From NCBI GenBank assembly GCA_902780505.1, contig CACZFN010000024.1, positions 1 through 46,587 on the forward strand: 46,587 nt of DNA, given 5' to 3'. Origin of the DNA: an uncultured Ruminococcus sp. GTDB taxonomy: Bacteria; Bacillota; Clostridia; Oscillospirales; Ruminococcaceae. Position 1 is the stretch's first letter. Every line of letters begins with the position of its first letter. A model generated the notes under the pieces. The model was not told the DNA's origin and made no database searches. It saw only the letters and a program-made list of their open reading frames with translations. The position numbers were made by a program, and so were the translations under genes. Below, one piece after another: positions 35,401-44,233 of this stretch.

Positions 35401-38400
35401 ATGAGCTTAATTCGTCGGCAAATTATCTTGGCGGACTTGTCTACAGAGCAACAGGACACTGGACGATTAATTCTGCAGGAATTGCTATAAATGAAATTGC
35501 ATTCAAAAATGGAGATGACACGGCTACACCTTCAGGTGGTCTTGGTATTATTCTGCTTGACGGTTACTACTCAACTTCGGGTATCTATATGGAATTTATG
35601 GCGGATGACAGCTATACTCTTGCAAGTGGTCTCTCCAATATTCCAACTATGACAGGCAAGATATATGATGAGATCTGCGCCTGCCTTTCAGACAGCGCCG
35701 AGCATATCTTGACAAATAATACTGCCGGAGTTATCTCGTATTACACTTCCGACGGAGTTTACTCCATGGATGGCGCAGGCACAAGAAACAGTTACAATAA
35801 CGTATATAATACGACTGTTGTAAACAACAGATCGAGATACTATTATAACGCAGACAGCAATTCGTATGATAACGACCGACCTGAATACAATCTGCTTTAC
35901 TGGAGCCTTAACCGCTATGCAGCAGCTAACATCAAGAGGTGCTTTACAAACCCATATCCTGATGACGTTTTAGATGAAGGTGAATACAATCTTTTTAATG
36001 TTTCTTATTATCCTATAGATGTAGGAAAGAATCTTACTATTGATGATTCTTCATTCATATTCTATAATTCAGACATCGAAGCCACTGATACGGATTCAAA
36101 CACCAAGTGCTCTACAAGAGACGGCAAATCCCAGCATTATATGATGCATATGGGTCTGTTCAGAAATGTGACTGCGACTATCAATACTAAAGGAACAATT
36201 TCACTTTCAGGCTCTGTTGGTGTTAATGATTCCTATTCAGGAGCACTCATTTGCGGAAATCTTAATGGTACATTAAACACCTCCAAAACCGGCAATATTG
36301 AATTTGGCAGGTCTGAAATCATAAAATTGAAGCCGTTAACAGTGAAATATTATTCTCTTTCACTTGAAGATTCTAATAATAAAGAAGATGAAAAGCCTTA
36401 TCTTATCAAAAGTATTGGTGACAAATCAGTACTTGACCTTAATGGAGTAGTAATATATCAAGGTGAAGATTATTATCCTGGTAAGATCTACGCCAGCAGC
36501 CTTATTGGAGATGTTGTAGGAAAGGGCATAAACTTAAACTTTAATAATATCTCAATTGACGGAAGAAACAAAGAGAACGTTGCAAATGCTCTTGACGCTA
36601 TCTATGGAACTACAAGGTCTATCTTTAAAAATGCGATATTGCTGAACAAGTATGATGTTGACTCCACTTCCGTTGCTACCTACAATTTCTCACAGGCTGA
36701 GGACTGGACAAATGCTACCACCAGAGCAGGTGCGGTTACCTACGGTAAAGAACTGACATCCACGATCGAGTTCAGAAATAATAACGTGAGCGAGGAAAAC
36801 AGATACTATGAGGCAAACGGTGTAAATGGTAACTATGTTGCTCCTGAGACATACCCCGGATCTGATTACTCCAGTACATTTACTGATCCGACAAACACTG
36901 CCTATGATTTCAGTTCAAATTTCCTTCCTTATGTAAGATATTATAATTCCAGTGTTTCAGGCGCACCGGCAGCATCGAACACTCTTCATGAGATAAAGGT
37001 CAATGTTGTTTCTGCAAACCTTGATACAGGCTGCGGAACATACGATCATCCGTATGAGATAAGCGGTCCTAAGCAGCTCAAAGATCTGGCTACCATGATA
37101 GACGGTGATACACATATCAACAGCATAATGCTGCCTGTTTCTGATAATGGTTCGCATTGGTGCTGCACAGGTATTGATGAACAAGGAAAGAGTATCCATA
37201 GCTGCTATCTGTTTGTTTACAAAAACAACCGGTACGAGTATTATGAAAATGAAACAGACACGACCCCGAAATATACTTGGGAATACGATAATGTCCGCAA
37301 GTATCTTGCAAATGCTTATTATATGATAACCACGCCTATCACTCTTGATACCTTTTCGGGCTTGGGAGCGTATAACAGCACATATGCCTTTACGGGTGTC
37401 ATAGTCGGCAAGAACAGTCAGGTCAAGATAACTAACAAGTCCGGTACTCCTTTTGTCAAGATGAGCAATGGCTGTGTTATCAAGGACTTGAATATTGAGA
37501 TCGACCACAGTGAAAAGAATAATCAGGGTAAGATCATATATACCAAAAAAGTTGTAGACAAAGATAATGCAGATACCGGAACTGCATTCAGCTATGCAAA
37601 CACCAAGCTCTTTTACGGCGGTGTTATCGGAACAATAATGGGCGGAGATAATATTATTGATAATGTTAAGGTAGAGTACAACAGCAACAACAGTACAGTG
37701 CTTCTTATCAATAATCATAATCTTGACTGTGTAGGCGGTTATGTAGGCGTTATCGTAAACGGCGGACTTGTATTCAGAAATATGACCTCCACCAGCTTCA
37801 GAAACAGCAGCAATTTCATGGTTCACGATACGCTCAATAAAGCTTCTGCTACAGATAACTGGACAGATGGCGCAAAAAATAATCATATGTACGTCAACCC
37901 CTATATCGGCAGAGTCATCAACGGCTATGCTATAAATGAAACTACCGGCGATTCAGCATCGTACAGCGGAGATTCCGGTAATTACACTCTCGACAACGGC
38001 ACTAAGAATTACCAGATAGCTGATGTCAAAGTCGATGTATCTGATTCTGAAAAACTGTATTATGATACCTTCAAGTCAACTGATGACCGGGTCAATATCC
38101 CTACAGGACAGTCGCTGTTTATCCTTTCTCTGATAACTCAGACGGGCGCAGGCACGGCAACTACGGCAGCCGGCGATTATGATCACGGTATCGCCTATGA
38201 CGGCGATGATCAGTTTGATTCTAAGAGCGCTGCCAAGAATGTCGCAACTCACCTTGCTTTGTATGATAAGGTCGGCAATGCTACGTTCGCTGACAAAACA
38301 GACACGTCCGGTGACTATTATCTTTCTACCGGTGACAAAAAGAACAGCAAGCAGGCAGTTCCGTATATCGTAAGCCACTATACGAAGAAGGATTCTTCCG

Positions 38401-41400
38401 GCAATTATCCGGCGAGAAAGCTTACAGGCAATACTAATTTCATGAAGCTTTCTACTGCAAACGGAACGTATAATCTGCCCAAGGGCTTCAGAGGTATTGG
38501 TTCGATCTGCCGCTTCCAGCAGGAAGATGTTGACGGCAAATATGCTATGAAGATATACGGCTTTGATGGCAACAATGCAAAGATAAATCTCGACATAGAG
38601 TATAATACCTACATCAGCGACAAGGATAATTACAGCAATAAGATCTATGGAGCATCAACAGTATATGTCGGCTTCGGGCTGTTCAATTATCTTGTCCAGA
38701 AACCAAAGGATGATAACAGAACAACTTATTATCTTGACGATGGATACTACATCGGAAAATTCACGATCTCGGGTGATGTGACTGTGAATGAGTACAGTGA
38801 AAGCGGAGAGCGTCAGAGCGGTGAAGGTCAGAATTCAGACGGTAACCGTAAGAGAATGCCGGCAGCTGCATTTGTTGCAGGTACCGGTCATGAAAAGTAT
38901 CTGAACCTTTACAGGCTCGACCTTGAAGATGTTACAGTTACTGGCTCTTCAAATGTTGCCGGCTATATCGGCAGAAACAATATCGCCGAAAATAATGCCC
39001 CAGGTAAAACTAACCCCAATGATAAAGTGTATGTATTTGTAAATGCCTGCAATACCACACGCACAAAGCTTATAGGCAGCGGCGGAAGCTGCGGAGGAAT
39101 AGTCGGTCACAGCCGAGGCGGCTACATCGACCTGTTTGTAAATACTGCACCAAACAGCAATACGGCTGATACTGAGCGAAGAGGAGATGACGGCTATTTC
39201 AAGAGCTCGATGGAGCTTGACATCAAGAATGACTCAAATACAGCAGAAAGCGGCTGCGGCGGTATCCTCGGTGGTATCCGTAACGGTTATCAGGTACATC
39301 TTTGGGTCAATAATGTTACGATCTCCGGCTATACAGATACCTCGAAGATCGAAAACACAAGTACGACTGTTGCCAATTCGCTCCCGTCCGGTGCCGGCGG
39401 AATGTTCGGATATGTCAGAAAAGCAGAATCTGTTATCATAACAAACTGCGTTGTCAAGGATATAAGTGTTACGGGTCCTGTTGCAGGAGGTCTGTTCGGC
39501 AATATCGACCTGTTTGATGACAAATCTGAATATGGTGTTTCTCCTAAGATAAAGATATATAACACCAAGGTCTATGCTGAAGAAAAGAATAAATTCAGCA
39601 TTAACGGCGTAGCTTTTTCAGGCGGTCTTGCAGGTCAGTTCATTTCGAGCAAAACATATAAAGATGCTGTTACAGGCTATAACGGCAGCAGCTTTGTCTA
39701 CGATATAGACGGCTGCGAGGTCTATAATTATACGATAACACAGACCTCTTATGTTGATAAGCAGTACGGCGCCGGCGGAATGATCGGCTATGCTAAACAG
39801 GCTCAGAGAACTATTGTTAACTCACGTGTTCATGACTGCACTATCAAAGCCAACGCTGATAATAATAAACACGGTATGGGAGGAGTAGTCGGCAACTCGG
39901 AATATGCTATCTGGGGTTATAATATCGCTGCTTATAACAATTCGTTTGAATATCTCAGCAACAGTGGCAAGACGCTTGCAAGATATGGCAGTTTTATAGG
40001 CAATTCCAACAGTAAAGAGCTGAAAATCGTTGGCTTCACGAGAAAAAATAATTATCTCGGAACTACAGCAGTCAGCCAGGACTGGGGTAACGGTGCAGCA
40101 AATGGTTCTTACATCATCGACGCTGACTACATGAACATCAGCACCGGAACAGGCCACGGAACAGCAATGCCGGTAGGCTTTGACAACGGCACGAATGTCG
40201 GAGAGGGTGCTACCAAGAATTATTTCCCGTATGTTACTGTCAGTCCTAAAGTTCCTGTTGGCGGAGATAATTTCCTGACAGGTGACGGTGTCAGCATTGT
40301 TGATGTTGAAAAGACAGTCCCTGTTGAGGGCGGAGAGAATGAAACCGTCACAGTAAGTGTTCCTGTCGCTAAGCTCATAACTGACGAATACACTGGCACT
40401 GCTGCTGATAACAGGATCGCCTATAAGACCGTTTTTGATGGAGATATTGCAAAAGTCAAGCAGATGATATCCGATGGTGAAGATACGAACGCCGATCATG
40501 ATATCAAGCTGACAACATACTTTACCGAAATGGGTCAGCCGGAAGGCTATGAGGGAGATGATTTCCCGATAATTGCTATCAATGGAGCTGAGTCTGATTA
40601 CTATAATGAGATAAATGCTTATATCAGAACACTTACCAATACTACCGATAATTATAATGAACCTGTTGCCGGAAAATATTCCATCGCATTGTATCCATGT
40701 CAATGTATAGAAGGAGTATATCAGAAGGTGTCAGGGACACAGGGACTACAGCTAAATAACAAGAAATATGTAATGGTCGATACTGCTGCTGACTCCGTTG
40801 CAGGACACAATCAGATCACTATGATCGATATTAGCTTCCTTGATCCAACAGATGAAAATAAAGTCGCTTATCACCTCTATATTCCTGTATTAACTAAGAA
40901 GATGCTGAAATTTAGTTTCAGTTCATCTGCATTACAAGGAACGGAATATGAGCCAAGTGATTACATTGCTAAGTTCCCGACGGAATGGAATAAAACTTCC
41001 AAGTTGGCTGCCGGTTTTGATTCATGGCAGACCATTTACGCTCAATTTGATTATTCCAAAGAAGAAATGAATACATTTCTTGCAACAGGAAAGGGGTTGA
41101 ATTGGAACACATCAAAGACGTTATACTTTAATTATAACGGTAACAAGTCACTCGCAAATTCTACTCAGTTTGTTTTGTTGGATAATAACAACAATGTTGA
41201 TAAGGAATACTATATCACTAAGGCCGATATATCTACTGAAACGAACTCAGCAGGAAACAAATATGATGTTATCAAATTCGGAGATTTTACTACAGAAAGA
41301 GATGGCGCAAGAACCATTGATCCGGCTAGGAAGTTTGAACCTCAGACCCTTAACGATATAGCAGGAAGAAAACTTCGGTATGCTGAGGATCCCAACGGAG

Positions 41401-43007
41401 CTTATGTTGAGTGTGGTGAGTCAGAGGCAACGGTATATGTTTATACTGAGCCCACAAATGCGGAAAGCACAGGCAAGAAGTTTTTCAAGGCTTGGGAATC
41501 AGGAACAGCTCAAAGATATACGATCACCGTAAATGATATGATATCCGAAACATATTATCTGAGTATGTACAGCTTCGATAAGGATAATGTTGATACTGAT
41601 AATTCCACAACACATGATGCATACGGTCTTACTGTTGCAAGTCCTCTTACATTTACAAGCGATGTTATAACCTGTCAGCGAAGTCAGGCCAAAAACACTG
41701 AGATGTTCCTTGGTAATTTCTTGAGTCAAACGTTGTCAATAGCTAATGTAAATGATAATGTTAAGATTTCATCAGAGAATCATACTCTTAAGGCAACATT
41801 GAGTTCAACGGTAGCATTTACAGGCAGAAGTGCAAACTATTTTCATAAAAACCTTGCAGGAGAAAAACTGTATCAGGGATTCTTCCTCTACTTGAACAGA
41901 TATAATGAGAAAGGAGAGATAACATCCGATTGTACGATAAAAGGTCAACCAAACTATTCCTATACTCGCTCAATAAACGGTGAGAGTTATGGCTCTGCAC
42001 ATAGCGGCGGACTTGATGAGAATGCACCGTATCTCTACGTCTTGCCTGTTGAGATAGTTGTACCGGCTTATGCAGAGGGAACATCTTGGTCGAGTTCACA
42101 GTCTGCAACTGTAAATATTGACTTTGGAACTAATGAAGTAAAACTAAACAAGGAATTCCCCACACGAAATAAAGCAACAAATGACTATAAGGGTATAGAA
42201 ATAAACTCGACGGTCAAGCTTGATTTCCTGCGTGACAGAGTTATTTACAGTAATAATAAGAAAGACCCGCTTCCGGAGGATAAGCCTACTGAAAGATACT
42301 ACATCGACAGAACGACCAGCAATGGTATTCTGACGCTGACTGCGTTTGATCAGGCAGAAAACGATGAGTACGATACTTATGGTGAACAGAGCTATAACAA
42401 GAGCGCTTTGGGTATAAACGGAAACTATATCGGAACAGGTTCCAAGTACAGCACTATGGGTGACTTTGAGCATATTGAAGCAGGTTTGGATTATGATGTA
42501 TCAGCTTTGCCAGCAGAGATATTTGACGGAAAACACACGCTGAACTTCAAGATAGTTCTTGAACAAAAAGTCGATGATTCCAATGAAACAACAGGTTATA
42601 AATACATTCCTGTTAATATTGAGGACTTTACAGATGACGAAGAGAACCTCATCAAGGGGTATCTAAGTGAGTTTGCATTTTACGGCAAGTCGGCAGAAGC
42701 ACCGTTGTCACTGGTAGCTGATGAGACTACATCATATCTTAGCTATACATACAGTATGCCAATGAAGATCGATAAGAGCCAGTGGACATTAAAGTATACT
42801 GAGACCGAAACGCAGAAACACATCACCGGAAATATAGAGTTTAACGCTAAGACAAATGGTGAACTTGAAGCAATAGAAGGATATTTGTATACTAATTATA
42901 GGCTCAAAGTAACTGCATCGATATCGGGGACTTCATACACCAATACAGATTGGATCGTTTATACGAATGCCAAGATGAACGCTCAGTATGTAAAAAAGGC
43001 TTCATAA
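32442..43007 (+). CDS. Giant secreted surface protein with GG-x-x-G (GLUG-like) repeats, 3521 codons
   Basis: Residues 1-45 form a Sec-type signal (KKNTGKVMKRVVSIATSLTM, hydrophobic part, then polar). At least 22 GG-(L/I/V/A/M/F)-(V/I/L/F)-G turns follow in clusters at about 260-520, 790-1000, 1720-1765 and 2215-2480, for example AGGLVGK, YGGIVGQ, CGGIVGH, AGGMFGY. Their spacing of 30-50 residues and the intervening Asn/Thr/Ser-rich strands resemble GLUG-type repeats and suggest a long beta-solenoid stalk. From about 2596 a different, repeat-free region begins (YVTVSPKVP, LTGDGVS), extending to the end at KKAS. No LPXTG, dockerin or membrane tail is visible, so retention may rely on the coexpressed exported proteins. 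A weak ribosome site (GGTGAT) precedes ATG 32442, and a second ATG follows at 32451. Probably an adhesin or extracellular scaffold; function unproven. Confidence 0.85.
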   Translation: MKHMKKNTGKVMKRVVSIATSLTMLISSLYYPELGKDVSEIINTIKASATVNGFKEINSLEELYRFSAAYSSDSSLQYRDIQININGDIELSPTKVFEDEELEWHPIGTVGRPFGGRITLSTTAGMTQNIVVNSPMFGYVMDSVEFVNINDYQAQKINLIKNGSSDAPLFATNVVHDSTSTPATWKISTDGAGTHSGIVGTVGTGSDQTIVNFELELNSSAEVSSADNAGLICGKINGGSVVNVDFAANSQASAANITSSGANAGGLVGEMCLGSELNVVTNGTSYANTSRTVTGKTYAGGLVGKNDQGTVTIMAPSESETEESESATEAIYNALGTIEATDGAAGGVFGYYKISDTYNRFSPDYYTSTSGCSLKGKTAGGLVGVLEADGINVSYSGADSDNKLTVISSLAAKGNDYGGIVGQYLNTDLTKSFVIEHVNATMSGSGATNCGGAIGSITGNSAVYVKINDFSCTSNSGASDCSYFGGAVGDSGRKGSLLDIGDITVIVKKNNALSTFNGGGVVGKHNTGVVRLSGTTDLSQATAGSKGQIVGERTDGLVYALGSGEDENGTTYEGGWRLIRSGTDAEVDDIGTWGEVVRIAGVEVKDPEDGTDTSNAILVYNSTSHTVTVGSAVTDMRSPADFTRTALNMQLNDSDVGSLLFNGSNRTSLLANKNLTVFGTINLIGTGITGFMRDGSLSSDDNEIKFFTGKLSKGEAAEGEDDADAVVELAIGERYGVLSDGSTVSDTNSSGRGAIFKHRFNGLFARTGEGAEIDNASIGGFMNVRSRTADMNVGGAIAYLRNEATLTNVSATETINFHDYNEKDTNGQYVGGLVGRTNCDEGQNITIGGEDEDNKATIAPTINVTGSLRNNEGNNSDKTAVYQTIGGLIGYIESKAAAKTTVQHITLSATVDASNATSANRVGTAGLISDIAWNSTDTRTLALNDIDVSGTVVKNTADTETGGILGYRWYGTDVTFDDVVLVEDSGNELNSSANYLGGLVYRATGHWTINSAGIAINEIAFKNGDDTATPSGGLGIILLDGYYSTSGIYMEFMADDSYTLASGLSNIPTMTGKIYDEICACLSDSAEHILTNNTAGVISYYTSDGVYSMDGAGTRNSYNNVYNTTVVNNRSRYYYNADSNSYDNDRPEYNLLYWSLNRYAAANIKRCFTNPYPDDVLDEGEYNLFNVSYYPIDVGKNLTIDDSSFIFYNSDIEATDTDSNTKCSTRDGKSQHYMMHMGLFRNVTATINTKGTISLSGSVGVNDSYSGALICGNLNGTLNTSKTGNIEFGRSEIIKLKPLTVKYYSLSLEDSNNKEDEKPYLIKSIGDKSVLDLNGVVIYQGEDYYPGKIYASSLIGDVVGKGINLNFNNISIDGRNKENVANALDAIYGTTRSIFKNAILLNKYDVDSTSVATYNFSQAEDWTNATTRAGAVTYGKELTSTIEFRNNNVSEENRYYEANGVNGNYVAPETYPGSDYSSTFTDPTNTAYDFSSNFLPYVRYYNSSVSGAPAASNTLHEIKVNVVSANLDTGCGTYDHPYEISGPKQLKDLATMIDGDTHINSIMLPVSDNGSHWCCTGIDEQGKSIHSCYLFVYKNNRYEYYENETDTTPKYTWEYDNVRKYLANAYYMITTPITLDTFSGLGAYNSTYAFTGVIVGKNSQVKITNKSGTPFVKMSNGCVIKDLNIEIDHSEKNNQGKIIYTKKVVDKDNADTGTAFSYANTKLFYGGVIGTIMGGDNIIDNVKVEYNSNNSTVLLINNHNLDCVGGYVGVIVNGGLVFRNMTSTSFRNSSNFMVHDTLNKASATDNWTDGAKNNHMYVNPYIGRVINGYAINETTGDSASYSGDSGNYTLDNGTKNYQIADVKVDVSDSEKLYYDTFKSTDDRVNIPTGQSLFILSLITQTGAGTATTAAGDYDHGIAYDGDDQFDSKSAAKNVATHLALYDKVGNATFADKTDTSGDYYLSTGDKKNSKQAVPYIVSHYTKKDSSGNYPARKLTGNTNFMKLSTANGTYNLPKGFRGIGSICRFQQEDVDGKYAMKIYGFDGNNAKINLDIEYNTYISDKDNYSNKIYGASTVYVGFGLFNYLVQKPKDDNRTTYYLDDGYYIGKFTISGDVTVNEYSESGERQSGEGQNSDGNRKRMPAAAFVAGTGHEKYLNLYRLDLEDVTVTGSSNVAGYIGRNNIAENNAPGKTNPNDKVYVFVNACNTTRTKLIGSGGSCGGIVGHSRGGYIDLFVNTAPNSNTADTERRGDDGYFKSSMELDIKNDSNTAESGCGGILGGIRNGYQVHLWVNNVTISGYTDTSKIENTSTTVANSLPSGAGGMFGYVRKAESVIITNCVVKDISVTGPVAGGLFGNIDLFDDKSEYGVSPKIKIYNTKVYAEEKNKFSINGVAFSGGLAGQFISSKTYKDAVTGYNGSSFVYDIDGCEVYNYTITQTSYVDKQYGAGGMIGYAKQAQRTIVNSRVHDCTIKANADNNKHGMGGVVGNSEYAIWGYNIAAYNNSFEYLSNSGKTLARYGSFIGNSNSKELKIVGFTRKNNYLGTTAVSQDWGNGAANGSYIIDADYMNISTGTGHGTAMPVGFDNGTNVGEGATKNYFPYVTVSPKVPVGGDNFLTGDGVSIVDVEKTVPVEGGENETVTVSVPVAKLITDEYTGTAADNRIAYKTVFDGDIAKVKQMISDGEDTNADHDIKLTTYFTEMGQPEGYEGDDFPIIAINGAESDYYNEINAYIRTLTNTTDNYNEPVAGKYSIALYPCQCIEGVYQKVSGTQGLQLNNKKYVMVDTAADSVAGHNQITMIDISFLDPTDENKVAYHLYIPVLTKKMLKFSFSSSALQGTEYEPSDYIAKFPTEWNKTSKLAAGFDSWQTIYAQFDYSKEEMNTFLATGKGLNWNTSKTLYFNYNGNKSLANSTQFVLLDNNNNVDKEYYITKADISTETNSAGNKYDVIKFGDFTTERDGARTIDPARKFEPQTLNDIAGRKLRYAEDPNGAYVECGESEATVYVYTEPTNAESTGKKFFKAWESGTAQRYTITVNDMISETYYLSMYSFDKDNVDTDNSTTHDAYGLTVASPLTFTSDVITCQRSQAKNTEMFLGNFLSQTLSIANVNDNVKISSENHTLKATLSSTVAFTGRSANYFHKNLAGEKLYQGFFLYLNRYNEKGEITSDCTIKGQPNYSYTRSINGESYGSAHSGGLDENAPYLYVLPVEIVVPAYAEGTSWSSSQSATVNIDFGTNEVKLNKEFPTRNKATNDYKGIEINSTVKLDFLRDRVIYSNNKKDPLPEDKPTERYYIDRTTSNGILTLTAFDQAENDEYDTYGEQSYNKSALGINGNYIGTGSKYSTMGDFEHIEAGLDYDVSALPAEIFDGKHTLNFKIVLEQKVDDSNETTGYKYIPVNIEDFTDDEENLIKGYLSEFAFYGKSAEAPLSLVADETTSYLSYTYSMPMKIDKSQWTLKYTETETQKHITGNIEFNAKTNGELEAIEGYLYTNYRLKVTASISGTSYTNTDWIVYTNAKMNAQYVKKAS

Positions 43008-43033
43008 ATCTTATAACACGGCACAACAATTAT

Positions 43034-43075
43034 AAAAAGCTCAGGAGGATAGATGAACTCCTGAGCTTTTTCTTG
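43034..43075 (+). terminator. Terminator of the surface-protein operon
   Basis: AAAAGCTCAGGAG (from 43035) pairs with CTCCTGAGCTTTTT (from 43059), a 13-bp near-perfect stem whose arm runs into T residues. Confidence 0.92.
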
Positions 43076-43091
43076 TTCATGATAACGTAAC

Positions 43092-43196
43092 GTAACCGCC
43101 AACCACCCCCAGCCCTCGACCAAAGAATAAAAAAATGATACAATTACTCTGAAGGAAAATAGAATTCCGAAAGGAGTAAATATCATGGGAAGAATA
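43092..43196 (+). mobile_element. IS66-5, left end with promoter and first codons of tnpA
   Basis: GTAACCGCCAACCACCCC at 43092 is identical to the IS66 termini at 6531 and 8712. Twenty-four bases in, TCGACC is followed after 17 bases by TACAAT (43139-43144), then CGAAAGGAG and ATG at 43185 (MGRI). This copies exactly the layout of the neighbouring IS66-4 (terminus, 24 bases to its -35, 17-base spacer, ribosome site, tnpA), so it is the left end of a second IS66, cut after four codons by IS66-4. A partial dyad TTACTC...GAGTAA (43144-43179) overlaps the ribosome site. Confidence 0.7.
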
Positions 43197-43285
43197 GTAA
43201 GCGCCAACCACTCCCTAACTTTGACCGTCGTGCCGGAATGTGGTAAAATAGTTCCAAAGGGTTTTACCCGAAAGGAGCTGAATAT

Positions 43286-43663
43286 ATGCCGACTATCAAA
43301 GAAGTTAAGATGGAGCTGCGGCATAGGGAGTTGGCGGAGCAGATTGCAGAATGCCAGAACAGCGGAATGAGCGTCAGGGAATGGTGTCAGTCAAAGGGCC
43401 TTAGCTGCAACACCTACTATCGCCGCCTCCGCGCTGTTAGGCTGGATCTGCTGAAGCAGGCTGACAGCCCTACGCAAAAAATTGTCCCGATAAGCGTTTC
43501 AAATGAGCTTTGTGAAGCGCCTTCCCCTGTTGTTCCGCAGCATGCTGCCCTTAATTCTTCAGGCAGTGTAGTAATGCGAAAGGACGGCATCGAGATCGAA
43601 CTGCCGCAAGACATTTCCGAGGACACTATCCTCGCCCTGCTCAGAGGGCTAAAACAATGCTGA
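43286..43663 (+). CDS. tnpA: IS66 protein TnpA
   Basis: 125 residues, complete, with AAAGGAG before the ATG. It has an IS66 TnpA/IS3-type helix-turn-helix: RELAEQIAECQNSGMSVREW and GLSCNTYYRRLRAV (residues about 15-50), a variable middle and the conserved tail VVMRKDGIEIELPQDISEDT ending LLRGLKQC. The protein probably binds the element ends. Its stop overlaps the tnpB ATG (ATGCTGA). It remains intact although the rest of the element is broken, and it serves as the reference for the damaged tnpA of IS66-2. Confidence 0.9.
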   Translation: MPTIKEVKMELRHRELAEQIAECQNSGMSVREWCQSKGLSCNTYYRRLRAVRLDLLKQADSPTQKIVPISVSNELCEAPSPVVPQHAALNSSGSVVMRKDGIEIELPQDISEDTILALLRGLKQC

Positions 43664-44014
43664 AAGACTTGTCTGCCGCCAATATCTACATCGTGTGCGG
43701 TCATACGGATATGAGAAAGTCCATTGACGGGCTTGCAGCTATCGTTCAGCAGCAGCACAAACTGGACCTGTTTTCAGATAGTCTGTTCCTGTTCTGCGGA
43801 CGAAGAAGAGACCGTCTGAAAGCATTGCTTTGGGAGGGTGACGGCTTTCTGCTGGTTCTACAAAAGACTTGAAAGCGGACGGTTCAGCTGGCCCCGCAAC
43901 GAGCAGGAGGTCAGAAATCTCACCCGTGAGCAGTTCGTATGGCTGATGCAGGGACTTTCGATCGACCAGCCAAAAGCGATAAAAAAGATCGACGGCGGCG
44001 TGGATATTTGCTGA
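43657..44014 (+). pseudogene. tnpB: IS66 TnpB with a +1 frameshift
   Basis: The sequence matches the intact tnpB (10623-10979) almost base for base, but an extra G at 43854-43855 (CTGCTGGTTC versus CTGCTGTTC) shifts the frame after EGDGFLL, giving a stop at 43870. The remaining part (YKRLESGRFSWP, WLMQGLSIDQPKAIKK) is read in the other frame up to TGA at 44012-44014. Core IYIVCGHTDMRKSIDGLA is intact. Confidence 0.88.
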
Positions 44015-44120
44015 ATTGTCAACAGAAAAACTGCACATAAATGTTGACAATATTTCTATGTGCGAGAAGCTGTAAAATGCGCTCTTTCCCTTGAAAAATC
44101 GGGGGAAAGGAGCGCTTTTT

Positions 44121-44233
44121 ATGACCTACGATGAACTGAAAAAAGCATACGAAGAAGCCACAAAAAAGTGTTCCGAACTTGAAAAAGAAAATGGTGAATT
44201 AAAGAAAGCGAATGAGGATAAAGACCTCCGCAT
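44121..44233 (+). pseudogene. tnpC: IS66 TnpC, N-terminal fragment
   Basis: Begins MTYDELKKAYEEATKKCSEL as in the intact TnpC at 8857-10470, with GGAAAGGAGCGC upstream. The similarity ends after ANEDKDLR at about 44233; the open frame then runs 17 codons into recombinase DNA in the wrong frame and stops at 44285. Only the coiled-coil start of the transposase remains. Confidence 0.85.

Larger units (their letters stand above)
43197..44233 (+). mobile_element. IS66-4, 5' part of an IS66-family element
   Basis: Terminus GTAAGCGCCAACCACTCC at 43197, promoter TTGACC (43221) - 17 bases - TAAAAT (43244), then tnpA, tnpB with frameshift and the first 38 codons of tnpC. The element is cut at about 44233, where the serine recombinase fragment starts; the tnpC rest and the right terminus are not present. 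Confidence 0.85.

Noticed and set aside
36957-37886. 309-codon minus-strand open frame within the giant gene
   Set aside because: Same reasons: antisense shadow with improbable composition and no supporting signals.
33231-39900. Regular GGCGGT-type recurrences in the giant gene as CRISPR or DNA-level repeats
   Set aside because: The recurrences are 6-9 bases, unevenly spaced and follow the codon frame of GG-x-x-G turns; they reflect protein repeats.
39822-40703. 293-codon open frame on the minus strand within the giant gene
   Set aside because: It is antisense to a well-supported coding region, has a Cys/Ile/Ser-rich shadow composition and no ribosome site.
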